This document shows, in pieces, positions 8,205 to 15,933 of a DNA stretch of 64,000 nucleotides; the first letter of the stretch is position 1, and the number at the start of each line of letters is the position of its first letter. The stretch is from NCBI RefSeq assembly GCF_001746365.1, contig NZ_MJAJ01000034.1:25984-89983 (forward strand). Direction: 5' to 3'. Source of the stretch: Streptomyces sp. LUP30. GTDB taxonomy: Bacteria > Actinomycetota > Actinomycetes > Streptomycetales > Streptomycetaceae. The notes below the pieces were generated by a model. It did no database searches and had not been told where the DNA came from. It saw only the letters and a program-made list of their open reading frames with translations. A program made the position numbers and the translations under genes.

Positions 8205-8735
8205 TCATCGCTCCCGTCTCCACTCCCCCTCCCCGAGCCGCAGCTCCATCCTGTTGAGAGCCGCCCGCACCCCGTCCCCGTAGCTGTCGTCGGCCAGTGC
8301 GGCGGCCGCCCCGCGTGCCCGCCGCACATGGACGCGGGCGGCGTCCGCGCGGCCGAGTTTCACGTAGTCCGCCGCCAGGTTGAGGTGGAGGGACGGGAGG
8401 AGCGCCCTCGCCTGGGACGACCCCTGGTCCTGGGCGGCCCCCTGAGGCTCCTCCCCCGGCCGCAGCCGCTCCCCCGCCGAGCCGTCGTGCTCCTGCGCCG
8501 CGGTCAGCGCCCGCAGATCCCACGCCAGTTCGTCCAAGGGGTCGTCGTGGGTGTCGGCGAGATAGTGGGCGAGGGTGCAGCGGTGCAGCGGGTCGCCCTC
8601 CTCGCCGATCTCCGTCCACAGGTCGAGGAGCCGGCGGCGGGCCTCCTCGCGGTCTCCCCCGTGGTGCAGCATCACGACCTGCCCGATCCGCGTCAGCAGG
8701 GTGTCCGGCGTCGTCCGTCCCTGTCGGTCCGCCAC
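8205..8735 (-). CDS. TPR-like helical protein, hypothetical
   Basis: A 176-residue soluble protein, GTG start at 8735 (VADRQGRTTPDTLLTRIG). The sequence is a series of amphipathic helices (EEARRRLLDLWTEIGEEGDPLHRCTLAHYLADTHDDPLDELAWDL; LHLNLAADYVKLGRADAARVHVRRARGAAAAL) in the style of tetratricopeptide repeats, with a Gln/Glu/Gly-rich linker between. Such proteins usually act as protein-interaction scaffolds. There is no catalytic motif and no obvious partner beside it. Confidence 0.7.
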   Translation of the reverse strand: MADRQGRTTPDTLLTRIGQVVMLHHGGDREEARRRLLDLWTEIGEEGDPLHRCTLAHYLADTHDDPLDELAWDLRALTAAQEHDGSAGERLRPGEEPQGAAQDQGSSQARALLPSLHLNLAADYVKLGRADAARVHVRRARGAAAALADDSYGDGVRAALNRMELRLGEGEWRRER

Positions 8736-8894
8736 CCTCGGCCTCCTTGCGTCGCGCTCGTTGCGACGACGCTAGCCGCCGGCGGGGGCGATCACGGTCA
8801 GGCGGCACCGGGCCGGCCCCCGCGGGAACCGGCCCGGCGGCAGGACGCGACCGACCCGGGACGCGACGAGCGGCCCGCGGCGGGACGGAACGGG

Positions 8895-9578
8895 TCAGTC
8901 CAGGTTCGGGATGGTCCAGTCGATCGGCTCATGGCCCTGCTGCGCCACCGCCGCGTCGATCTGGGTGAAGGGGCGGGAGCCGAAGAACTTCTTCGCCGAG
9001 AGCGGCGAGGGGTGCGCGCCCTTGACCACGATGTGCCGCGTCTCGTCGATGAGCGGCAGCTTCTTCTGCGCGTAGTTGCCCCACAGCACGAAGACCGCCG
9101 GGTCGGGACGGTCGGCCACCGCGCGGATCACCGCGTCGGTGAACCTCTCCCAGCCCTTGCCCTTGTGCGAGTTCGCCTCGCCGGAGCGGACCGTGAGGAC
9201 CGCGTTGAGCAGCAGGACGCCCTGCTGCGCCCACGGCATCAGGTAGCCGTTGTCCGGGACGGGCGTGCCCAGCTCCGCGTGCATCTCCTTGTAGATGTTG
9301 CGCAGGGACGGCGGGATCTTCACCCCGGGCCGCACCGAGAAGCACAGGCCGTGTCCCTGGCCCTCGCCGTGGTACGGGTCCTGTCCGAGGACGAGCACCT
9401 TCACCCGCTCGTACGGCGTCGCGTCGAGTGCGGCGAACACCTCTTCGCGCGGAGGGTAGACAGGGCCTTTCGCCCGCTCCTCCTCGACGAACTCCGTCAG
9501 CTCCTTGAAGTAGGGCTGCTGCAGTTCGTCGCCCAGAACCCCGCGCCAGGACTCGGGCAGCATGGCGATGTCGGTCAC
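8895..9578 (-). CDS. ung: Uracil-DNA glycosylase
   Basis: A 227-residue family 1 uracil-DNA glycosylase that excises uracil from DNA in base-excision repair. The catalytic water-activating motif GQDPYHGEGQ (Asp67) and the C-terminal HPSPLSAKKFFGSRPF loop (catalytic His) are both intact, as is LLLNAVLTV. Length is normal. It starts at GTG 9578 (VTDIAMLPESW). It is probably monocistronic; a perfect palindrome GGAGAGCTCTCC lies about 95 bp upstream. Confidence 0.97.
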   Translation of the reverse strand: MTDIAMLPESWRGVLGDELQQPYFKELTEFVEEERAKGPVYPPREEVFAALDATPYERVKVLVLGQDPYHGEGQGHGLCFSVRPGVKIPPSLRNIYKEMHAELGTPVPDNGYLMPWAQQGVLLLNAVLTVRSGEANSHKGKGWERFTDAVIRAVADRPDPAVFVLWGNYAQKKLPLIDETRHIVVKGAHPSPLSAKKFFGSRPFTQIDAAVAQQGHEPIDWTIPNLD

Positions 9579-9671
9579 GTCAACGTCCTTCGGTGTGCGG
9601 TCGCTTCAGACTGCAGAACCTACAGGCGACCACTGACAACCCGTACCGCGGACGGTTCTCGGGGGCCCACC

Positions 9672-9683
9672 GGAGAGCTCTCC
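9672..9683. promoter_or_regulatory. Palindrome upstream of ung
   Basis: GGAGAGCTCTCC is a perfect 12-bp palindrome 94-105 bp upstream of the ung start, in the gap after the binding-protein gene. It could be an operator; nothing else supports this. Confidence 0.3.
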
Positions 9684-9709
9684 CGAGACCCTCCCGAGGG
9701 CCGTCCCGC

Positions 9710-9724
9710 AGCCGGTCACCGGCT
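9710..9724 (-). terminator. Hairpin after binding-protein gene
   Basis: AGCCGGT-C-ACCGGCT forms a 7-bp stem starting 14 bp beyond the stop codon of the minus-strand binding-protein gene. There is no U-tract, as is common for streptomycete terminators. Confidence 0.35.
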
Positions 9725-9737
9725 CATCGACCGGCTT

Positions 9738-11327
9738 CTACCAGCTGGTCTTCCGCGACAGCTCCCAGACCATCATGATCGTCGACGGGTCCAGGGCGCG
9801 CTCCCCGCCCGAGACGTCCTCGGACGAGGCGATGTACTGCTTGCCCTGCCACAGGGGCAGCAGCCGGGCGTCCCGGACGAGGATCTGCTGGGCCTCCTCG
9901 AAGTCCTTCGCCACCTCGGCGCGGTCGCTCTCCTGGCGGGAGTGGGGCAGCAGCACCTGCGTGATCTTCTTCTCCGGGTAGGGCGTGCCGAGCGCGTTCT
10001 GCTCGCCCACGAAGGGGGCGACGAAGTTGTCGGGGTCCGGGAAGTCGGGGGACCAGCCGCGCCCGAACACCGGGTACTCGCCGTTCTGGTAGCCGACCAC
10101 GTAGGCGTTCCAGGGGCGGCTCTTCAGCGTGACCGAGAACAGGCCGGACGCCTCCAGCTGCCTCTTGATCTCCTTGAACTCCAGCGCGGTGTCGGAGCCG
10201 TAGCGGTCGGTGGTGTACCAGAGGGTGAGCGGCACGGTCTCGGTGATGCCGGCCTCGGTGAGGATCTTGCGGGCCTTGGCGGTGTCGGGGTCGCCGAAGG
10301 AGTCGAAGAAGCCGGTGGTGTGGCCGGTCAGCCCGGTCGGGACCATGGAGTACAGGGGGTCGACCGTGTCCTTGTAGACCTTGTGGGCGATCGCGGCCCG
10401 GTCGATGACCTGGGCCACGGCCCGGCGCACGGGCAGCTTGTCCGACCAGTCGTCCTTGGGGTTGAAGACCAGGTAGTTGATGTTGGTGGCCGCGCCCTCG
10501 ACGAGCTGCAGCCCCTCGTTGGCGGCGCCCTTGCCCTCCAGCTCGACGATGTCGTCGGCGGCGAGGCCCTGGTAGGTGATGTCGATGTCCTTGGCGCGCA
10601 GGGCCTTGACCATGGCGCCGGAGTCCTGGAAGTAGCGGATGTCCACCGCGTCATTCTTGCGCTCGGCGAGGCCCTTGTAGCCGTCGTTGCGCACGAGCAC
10701 GGACTGCTTGCCCTCTTGGTAGGACTGGAGCCGGTAGGGCCCGGAGCCGACGATGCCGTCGTCCTTGCGCAGGGACTTCGCGGGGTAGTCGTCGGGGTCG
10801 ACGATCGACATGCCGGGGGTGGCGAGCACGAACGGGAAGGTGGCGTCGGCCTTGTTGAGCCGGAAGAGCACCTCGCGGTCGCCCTTCGTCACCACGCTGT
10901 CCAGGCTGCCGAGCAGTCCGTTGGGGCCGGTGGGGGCGTTGATCGTCCGGATCCGGTCGATCGAGTACTTCACGGCCCGCGCGTCCAGCTTGTCGCCGTT
11001 GGAGAACTTGAGCCCGTCGCGCAGTTCGCACTTGTAGGTGCGACTGGTGCTGTCCGTGAACTCGCAGGACTCGGCGGCGTCCGGCTGCGGGGCCGTCGTG
11101 CCGTTCGGGTAGCTCAGCAGCGTCTGGTAGATGTTGCGGAACAGCTCCCAGGAGCCGTCCCAGGCGGCCGCGGGGTCCAGCGTGCTGGGCGCACTGGTGG
11201 TGCCCACGACGATCGGCCCGGCATTGTCGGAGCTCTCCTCCCCCAGGAGGCTGCACCCGGCCACCAGGGATATGGACACGATCGCCGCCATCTGCTGCAA
11301 GGATCGGTTCCGGTTGAACACGCGCAC
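9738..11327 (-). CDS. Peptide-type ABC transporter substrate-binding lipoprotein
   Basis: A 529-residue extracellular solute-binding protein of family 5 (oligopeptide/dipeptide/nickel type). GTG start at 11327 follows a GAGGAGC ribosome-binding site. The signal peptide ends in SLVAGC (lipobox), and the mature part has the family pattern LDPAAAWDGSWELFRNIYQTLLSY, LRDGLKFSNGDKLDARAVKYSIDRI and ARKILTEAGI. No permease or ATPase gene is adjacent, so it is an orphan binding protein that must use a transporter encoded elsewhere or act as a sensor. Two palindromes lie in its upstream region. Confidence 0.92.
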   Translation of the reverse strand: MRVFNRNRSLQQMAAIVSISLVAGCSLLGEESSDNAGPIVVGTTSAPSTLDPAAAWDGSWELFRNIYQTLLSYPNGTTAPQPDAAESCEFTDSTSRTYKCELRDGLKFSNGDKLDARAVKYSIDRIRTINAPTGPNGLLGSLDSVVTKGDREVLFRLNKADATFPFVLATPGMSIVDPDDYPAKSLRKDDGIVGSGPYRLQSYQEGKQSVLVRNDGYKGLAERKNDAVDIRYFQDSGAMVKALRAKDIDITYQGLAADDIVELEGKGAANEGLQLVEGAATNINYLVFNPKDDWSDKLPVRRAVAQVIDRAAIAHKVYKDTVDPLYSMVPTGLTGHTTGFFDSFGDPDTAKARKILTEAGITETVPLTLWYTTDRYGSDTALEFKEIKRQLEASGLFSVTLKSRPWNAYVVGYQNGEYPVFGRGWSPDFPDPDNFVAPFVGEQNALGTPYPEKKITQVLLPHSRQESDRAEVAKDFEEAQQILVRDARLLPLWQGKQYIASSEDVSGGERALDPSTIMMVWELSRKTSW

Positions 11328-11343
11328 GCTCCTCGATCTGCCA

Positions 11344-11358
11344 TGCCAAGGGTTGGCA
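11344..11358. promoter_or_regulatory. Inverted repeat just upstream of the binding-protein gene
   Basis: TGCCAA-GGG-TTGGCA, a 6-bp arm palindrome 17-31 bp upstream of the GTG start. It would overlap the 5' untranslated region or promoter and may be an operator. Confidence 0.35.
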
Positions 11359-11422
11359 GACCATACCGCAGCGCCGCGCGGCCTGAACCCGCGCCTGTAC
11401 GGCGTTCTTGATCACTCTCGGT

Positions 11423-11438
11423 ATGACGACGTTGTCAT
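11423..11438. promoter_or_regulatory. 16-bp near-perfect palindrome, operator-like
   Basis: ATGACGACGTTGTCAT is palindromic except for one central pair, about 96 bp upstream of the binding-protein start. The centre resembles ACGT-type operators of LacI or GntR regulators. No regulator gene is adjacent. Confidence 0.4.
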
Positions 11439-11476
11439 CACCGTGGCCGAGGCGCGTATGTCCCGGTATACGACGA

Positions 11477-11513
11477 CACGGGCGCCGTTTCCGTCGGGAA
11501 AACGGCGCCCGTG
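11477..11513 (-). terminator. Strong terminator hairpin after the SDR gene
   Basis: CACGGGCGCCGTTT and AAACGGCGCCCGTG form a perfect 14-bp stem with a 9-nt loop, 50 bp beyond the stop of the SDR gene (minus strand). It isolates the two-gene SDR unit from the binding-protein gene. Confidence 0.75.
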
Positions 11514-11563
11514 GACGCGGTCGTCGCGGTGCGCCCCGGGCCGGGGTGCGGCCCGGGGCGGGC

Positions 11564-12325
11564 TCAGCCCACGCCCGCGTTGAGGAAGATGCCGCCGTCG
11601 ACGACGAGCGTCTGGCCGGTGATCCAGTCCGACTGCTCCGAGGTCAGGAACGCGGCCGTGCCCCCGATGTCGGAGGGCACGCCCAGCCGGGCCAGCGGGT
11701 AGGCCGCGGCCGCCTCCTCCTCGCGGCCCTCGTACAGGGCCTGGGCGAACTTGGTCTTCACCACCGCCGGGGCGATCGCGTTGACCCGCACGCGCGGCGC
11801 GTACTCGTGCGCCAGCTGCAGGGTCAGGTTGATCATCGCGGCCTTGCTGATGCCGTACGCGCCGATGAAGGGCGAGGCCGACAGGCCCGCGACGGAGGCG
11901 ATGTTGACGATCGCGCCGCCGTTCTCCTTCTGCCAGGCGTGCCAGGTCCGCTGGGCGAAGCCGAGCGCGGAGACCACGTTGGTCTCGAAGACCTTGCGGG
12001 CGACGTTCAGGTCCAGGTCGGCGATCGGGCCGAACACCGGGTTCGTGCCGGCGTTGTTGACCAGGAAGTCGACGCGGCCGAAGGCCTCCATCGTGCGGTC
12101 CACGGCGGCGGCCTGGTGCTCCTCGTCGTGCGCCTTGCCGGCGACGCCGATGACCCGGTCGGCGCCGAGCCGCTCGACGGCCTCCTTCAGGGCGTCCTCG
12201 CCCCGGCCGGTGATGCAGACCCGGTCGCCGCGGGCGACGAGCGCCTCGGCGACGCCGTAGCCGATGCCTCGGCTGGCGCCCGTGACGAGGGCCACCTTGC
12301 CGGAGAGTTCGGGCAGTTCAGTCAT
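11564..12325 (-). CDS. SDR family oxidoreductase
   Basis: A 253-residue classical short-chain dehydrogenase/reductase. The cofactor motif TGASRGIGYG, the NNAG block and the catalytic Ser...Tyr-x3-Lys (IASVAGLSASPFIGAYGISK) are intact, and the C-terminal WITGQTLVVDGG is typical. It lies 30 bp downstream of the fabG-like gene on the same strand, so the two form one unit that ends at the 14-bp hairpin. It probably reduces or oxidises an acyl-thioester or small carbonyl compound; the substrate cannot be read from sequence. Confidence 0.92.
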   Translation of the reverse strand: MTELPELSGKVALVTGASRGIGYGVAEALVARGDRVCITGRGEDALKEAVERLGADRVIGVAGKAHDEEHQAAAVDRTMEAFGRVDFLVNNAGTNPVFGPIADLDLNVARKVFETNVVSALGFAQRTWHAWQKENGGAIVNIASVAGLSASPFIGAYGISKAAMINLTLQLAHEYAPRVRVNAIAPAVVKTKFAQALYEGREEEAAAAYPLARLGVPSDIGGTAAFLTSEQSDWITGQTLVVDGGIFLNAGVG

Positions 12326-12355
12326 GTTCGTGATCCCCAGGGTCCTTGGCAGCGG

Positions 12356-13117
12356 TTAGTCGAGCGGTCCGCCGGCGACGTACAGCACCTGGCCGGAGAC
12401 GAAGCCGGCGGCCTCGTTCGTGAAGAACGCGATCGCGTTGGCGATGTCGTCGGGCTCGCCGACACGCGCGACCGGGATCTGGGTGGCCGCAGCCGCCTTG
12501 AACTCCTCGAAGCCCATGCCGACGCGGGCGGCGGTGGCGGCGGTCATGTCGGTGGCGATGAAGCCGGGGGCGACGGCGTTGGCGGTGATGCCGAACTTGC
12601 CGAGCTCGATGGCCAGGGTCTTGGTGAAGCCCTGCAGACCGGCCTTGGCGGCCGAGTAGTTGGCCTGGCCGCGGTTGCCCAGCGCCGAGGAGGAGGACAG
12701 GTTGACGACACGGCCGAAGCCGGCGTCGACCATGTGCTTCTGGACGGCCTTGGTCATGAGGAACGAGCCGCGCAGGTGCACGTTCAGCACCGTGTCCCAG
12801 TCGGCGGCGCTCATCTTGAACAGCAGGTTGTCGCGGAGCACGCCGGCGTTGTTCACGAGGATCGTCGGCGCGCCGAGCTCCTCGACGATCCGGGCGATCG
12901 CGGCCTCGACCTGGGCCTCGTCGGAGACGTCGGCGCCGATGGCGACGGCCTTGCCGCCGGCGGCGGTGATCTTCTCGACGGTGTCCTTGCAGGCGGCCTC
13001 GTCGAGGTCGACGACCGCGACAGCACGGCCCTCGGCCGCCAGTCGTACGGCGGTGGCCGCTCCGATGCCCCGCGCCGCGCCCGTGACTACGGCGACCCGC
13101 TGCTCAGTGGTGGACAT
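12356..13117 (-). CDS. fabG: 3-oxoacyl-ACP reductase FabG-like SDR
   Basis: A 253-residue classical SDR, closest in pattern to FabG-type 3-oxoacyl reductases. TGAARGIGAATA binds NADP(H), NNAGVLRDNLLFKM matches the FabG block, and LSSSSALGNRGQANYSAAKAG carries the Ser-Tyr-Lys triad. The end ...GFVSGQVLYVAGGPLD is typical. It is the promoter-proximal gene of a pair with the next SDR. Because it lies away from the core fab genes and behind a TetR-like operator (13201-13216), it is more likely an accessory reductase in acyl-CoA or polyketide-like metabolism than the housekeeping FabG. Confidence 0.85.
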   Translation of the reverse strand: MSTTEQRVAVVTGAARGIGAATAVRLAAEGRAVAVVDLDEAACKDTVEKITAAGGKAVAIGADVSDEAQVEAAIARIVEELGAPTILVNNAGVLRDNLLFKMSAADWDTVLNVHLRGSFLMTKAVQKHMVDAGFGRVVNLSSSSALGNRGQANYSAAKAGLQGFTKTLAIELGKFGITANAVAPGFIATDMTAATAARVGMGFEEFKAAAATQIPVARVGEPDDIANAIAFFTNEAAGFVSGQVLYVAGGPLD

Positions 13118-13200
13118 TGCTGGTTCTCCTCGCCCTTGAGAAAGCCTGAATGCGCCCGGGGGGCGCTGTTCCGCCCGGGGCGCTGGTGCGCCCGACTGGT

Positions 13201-13216
13201 GAGCGACCGCTTAGTA
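13201..13216 (-). promoter_or_regulatory. TetR-like operator upstream of the SDR pair
   Basis: Read on the minus strand, TACTAAGCGGTCGCTC contains the near-palindrome AGCGGTCGCT. It lies about 85 bp upstream of the fabG-like start. This form resembles operators of actinobacterial TetR regulators of acyl-CoA metabolism; the regulator itself is not in the window. Confidence 0.4.
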
Positions 13217-13285
13217 CCTTCGGCAGACGTGACGCTAGAAGCCCTGGCACCCGGTGTCAACGCCACACGTCGCCGGTGTGATCCA

Positions 13286-13702
13286 TTACCTCACCAGCAG
13301 CTGGAGCAACCGGTCCGTCTCGGCCGCCGGGTCGGTGGTGAGCCCGGTGTGCACGGGGCCCGGCTGGACGATCGTCGAGCGGGGTGCGATCAGCCACCGA
13401 AAACGCCGTCCGGCGTCGTCGCGTGCCGCCTGACCGGCCGAGGCGCCGCCCGCGCAGACGCCCTCGACGGCCCGTAGGGCGGCCCGCACCCCCGCCACGT
13501 CCGCTTCCGCGTCCAGCGCCAGCAACTTCGTCTCGTCGAGGTGGGTGCGTGCGCCGACGTAGTCCTGACCGCGGCAGTAGACCAGCACGCCCGCGTTGAT
13601 GCACTCGCCGCGCTCCACGCGCGGGACGACGCGCAGCAGCGCGTACTCGAAGACGTCCCGGTCGCCGCCCTGACCCGGCCTGATGATGTGGCGGTCGTTC
13701 AC
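13286..13702 (-). CDS. DUF3037 family protein
   Basis: A 138-residue protein of unknown function. The GTG at 13702 overlaps the stop codon of the HipA-like kinase gene by 4 bp (GTGA), so translation is coupled. FEYALLRVVPRVERGECINAGVLVYCRGQDYVGAR is the DUF3037 signature. No transmembrane segment is seen. From the genes I remember, DUF3037 commonly sits next to HipA-like kinases, which suggests that it is the substrate, regulator or inhibitor of the kinase; this is inference. Confidence 0.85.
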   Translation of the reverse strand: MNDRHIIRPGQGGDRDVFEYALLRVVPRVERGECINAGVLVYCRGQDYVGARTHLDETKLLALDAEADVAGVRAALRAVEGVCAGGASAGQAARDDAGRRFRWLIAPRSTIVQPGPVHTGLTTDPAAETDRLLQLLVR

Positions 13703-14454
13703 TCGGTCCCCTTGATGCGGTCGTGGATGACGGCGGCGCGTGCCAGGAGGGGCGCCGCGTAGGCGTGCCGGAGCGTGTCCGGAGTGTCGAAGCCGGGTTC
13801 GTCCGTCAGCCAGACGTCGGGGATCTCGGCGGTGACCTCGGCGAGCAGGTCGGCGGTGACCAGCGGGGCCAGCTCCGCCGCCGCGGCCGCGACGTCCGGC
13901 CCGAAGGGGGCGAGGACGTGGTCGGAGGCGTCGTAGGGGCGGGCCGCCGAGGTCTCGGCGGTGGGCCAGTTGTGGTGCCAGATCATGGTCGCGCCGTGGT
14001 CGACGAGCCACAGGTCTCCGCGGTGCACCAGGAGGTTGGGGTTGCGCCAGGAGCGATCGACGTTGTTCACCAGCGCGTCGAACCAGACGATGCGGCCGGC
14101 CTCCTCGGGGCTCACCGGGAAGGCGAGCGGGTCGAAGCCGAGGGCGCCGGAGAGGAAGGCCATGCCGAGGTTGGTCCCGCCGCTCGCCTTCAGCAACTCC
14201 TGCACCTGGACGTCGGGTTCGCCGAGCCCCAGCAGGACGTCGAGCTCCACGGCCGCCAGCGGGGGCACCCGCAGGCCGAGCCGGCGGGCCAGTTCGCCGC
14301 AGACCACCTCCGCGACGAGCGTCTTGCGGCCCTGTCCGGCGCCGGTGAACTTCAGGACGTACAGGCCGAGGTCGTCCGCCTCGACGAGTCCCGGCAGGGA
14401 TCCGCCCTCACGCAGTGGCGTGACGTAACGGGTGGCGGTGACTTCCTTGAGCAT
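13699..14454 (-). CDS. HipA-like kinase family protein
   Basis: A 251-residue protein of the HipA-like kinase family, without the HipA N-terminal subdomain-1 domain. The N-terminal lobe (YVLKFTGAGQGRKTLVAEVVCGELARRLGL) carries a candidate ATP-binding lysine. VWFDALVNNVDRSWRNPNLLVHRGDLWLVDHGATM has the catalytic-loop Asp and Asn and the metal-binding Asp, so it looks active. Start ATG at 14454. There is no HipB-type antitoxin beside it; instead it overlaps a DUF3037 gene by 4 bp. A role in phosphorylating a protein target is likely from the family, but the target is unknown. Confidence 0.88.
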   Translation of the reverse strand: MLKEVTATRYVTPLREGGSLPGLVEADDLGLYVLKFTGAGQGRKTLVAEVVCGELARRLGLRVPPLAAVELDVLLGLGEPDVQVQELLKASGGTNLGMAFLSGALGFDPLAFPVSPEEAGRIVWFDALVNNVDRSWRNPNLLVHRGDLWLVDHGATMIWHHNWPTAETSAARPYDASDHVLAPFGPDVAAAAAELAPLVTADLLAEVTAEIPDVWLTDEPGFDTPDTLRHAYAAPLLARAAVIHDRIKGTE

Positions 14455-14645
14455 CGCCCCAGGTTACTGGGCCTGCACCGATGCACGGCCGACAGCTCGG
14501 CGACAGCTGCTGCTTACGCCGCGCTCATGTCGACCCCGTCAATATCTCGACACCGTCCGAACTCGCCGAGGGCGCTGAACAAGCCGCGCCCCCGGCTCGT
14601 ACCTCACGGCAGATCCACACACCCCCCTGGAAGGGAACCCCCAGC

Positions 14646-15149
14646 ATGACCAGCGCATCGATCAAGTCCGCGTCGGGGCCTGCCCGCCGTGCCGTCGTGG
14701 CAGCCGCCGGAGCCGCGGGGCTCTCCGTCGCGCTGACCGCGTGCGGAGGCTCCGACGACGACTCGTCGTCGTCGGCCGGCGCCGCGGGTTCCACCGGATC
14801 CACCGCCGGCACGCCCGCCGCGAGCACGGGCGGCACGGGTGGCGGGGACAACGCGCCGGCGGGTGCGGCGCTCAGCAAGACGTCCGACATACCCGAGGGC
14901 GGCGGCAAGGTCTTCGAGACCGAGAAGGTGGTCGTCACCCAGCCGACGGCCGGCGCCTACAAGGCGTTCTCCGCGGTGTGCACCCACGCGGGCTGCGCGG
15001 TGAAGTCCGTCAACGACGGCGTGATCCACTGTCCCTGCCACAACAGCAACTTCTCGATCACGGACGGCAGCGTGAAGAGCGGTCCCGCGCGCAAGCCCCT
15101 GCCCGAGGTGCCGATCAAGGTCAGCGGAGACTCGATCACTCTGGCCTGA
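14646..15149 (+). CDS. Rieske (2Fe-2S) Tat-exported lipoprotein
   Basis: A 167-residue standalone Rieske protein on the outer face of the membrane. GPARRAVVAAAGAAGLSVALTAC is a twin-arginine signal ending in an LTAC lipobox (Cys33). A Ser/Gly/Thr-rich linker follows, then the Rieske domain with CTHAGC and CPCHNSNF, supplying the two Cys and two His ligands. The domain end PARKPLPEVPIKVSGDSI is typical. It overlaps the convergent isochorismatase-fold gene by 14 bp. The redox partner is not evident; such proteins are common in streptomycetes beside unrelated genes. Confidence 0.93.
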   Translation: MTSASIKSASGPARRAVVAAAGAAGLSVALTACGGSDDDSSSSAGAAGSTGSTAGTPAASTGGTGGGDNAPAGAALSKTSDIPEGGGKVFETEKVVVTQPTAGAYKAFSAVCTHAGCAVKSVNDGVIHCPCHNSNFSITDGSVKSGPARKPLPEVPIKVSGDSITLA

Positions 15150-15798
15150 CCTCCGCCTCCGCCGGGGCGGTCCGCCGGAGGCAGGCCAGCACTTCGTCGG
15201 TGGTCGCGACCGTGGCGACCAGCGCGAGGGTGTGGCGGATCATCGCGGAGGTGTAGTCGGCGGGCACCCCCGCGACGGCGTCCGACGGCACGACGACCGT
15301 GTAGCCCCGGTTGACGGCGTCGAAGACGGTGTTGGGAATCGCGACGTTGGCCGACACCCCGGTCACGATCAGGGTGCGGCAGCCGAGGTTGCGCAGCAGG
15401 GCGTCGACGTCGGTGCCCTGGACGGGCGACAGCCCGTGCAGCCGCCTCACGACGAGATCCTGCTCGGCGACGTCGATCGGCGGTGCGACGCGGGTCGCGT
15501 CGGTGCCGGCGAGCTGCTGGACGGGGAGGCGTTCGGCCGCGCGGAACAGCCGGGCGTTGCGGTTGGCGCCCCGGCCGTCGGGCCGGCGCTCGGCCACGGC
15601 GTGCACGACCTGGACGCCGTGCGCGCGGGCGGCCGCCACCAGCCGGGCGATGTTGGCGAGGGCACCCGACTCCCTTGCGGCACGTGCGAGTTGGGGAAGC
15701 GCGGCGGCCGGTCCGACGACGCCCTGCTGGCATTCCACCGTGATCAGGACGGTGCCGGCGGGGTCGAGAAGGTCGCCGAGCTCTTCGTGCGACGGCAT
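15136..15798 (-). CDS. Isochorismatase/cysteine-hydrolase fold protein lacking the catalytic triad
   Basis: A 220-residue protein; ATG 15798 follows a GGGGGAG ribosome-binding site. The fold is recognisable: GTVLITVECQQGVVG, DLVVRRLHGLSPVQGTDVDALL and IVTGVSANVAIPNTVFDAVNRGYTVVVPSDAVAG. At the three catalytic positions of the family, the aspartate (DMQ) is Glu, the lysine is Arg, and the nucleophilic cysteine (NVCV) is Ala. Hydrolase activity of the usual type is therefore unlikely. It could be a pseudoenzyme that binds a ligand, or belong to a divergent subfamily. It is convergent with the Rieske gene. Confidence 0.85.
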   Translation of the reverse strand: MPSHEELGDLLDPAGTVLITVECQQGVVGPAAALPQLARAARESGALANIARLVAAARAHGVQVVHAVAERRPDGRGANRNARLFRAAERLPVQQLAGTDATRVAPPIDVAEQDLVVRRLHGLSPVQGTDVDALLRNLGCRTLIVTGVSANVAIPNTVFDAVNRGYTVVVPSDAVAGVPADYTSAMIRHTLALVATVATTDEVLACLRRTAPAEAEVRPE

Positions 15799-15870
15799 GG
15801 GCTCCCCCTGACGTCGGTGTGGGGCGGGCGACACTAACGGCCATTGCGCGGAGAGGGAAGAAGACCCATC

Positions 15871-15895
15871 ATTTTCTGACGGGGTCTCAGAAAAT
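15871..15895. promoter_or_regulatory. Long inverted repeat, operator-like
   Basis: ATTTTCTGA and TCAGAAAAT form perfect 9-bp arms with a 7-bp spacer. The AT-rich element stands out in the 70% GC background and lies 39 bp upstream of the PPOX-type gene and 73 bp upstream of the divergent isochorismatase-fold gene. It could serve both. A TetR-type operator is the simplest reading. Confidence 0.55.
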
Positions 15896-15933
15896 CACCA
15901 CAGGACGACACAAGAGAAGAATGAGGGGGCCGG

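Noticed and set aside
8328..11411. Plus-strand frame of 1027 codons across TPR, ung and binding-protein genes
   Set aside because: It is antisense to genes with clear catalytic motifs and shows only low-complexity Val/Gly/Arg/Leu sequence.
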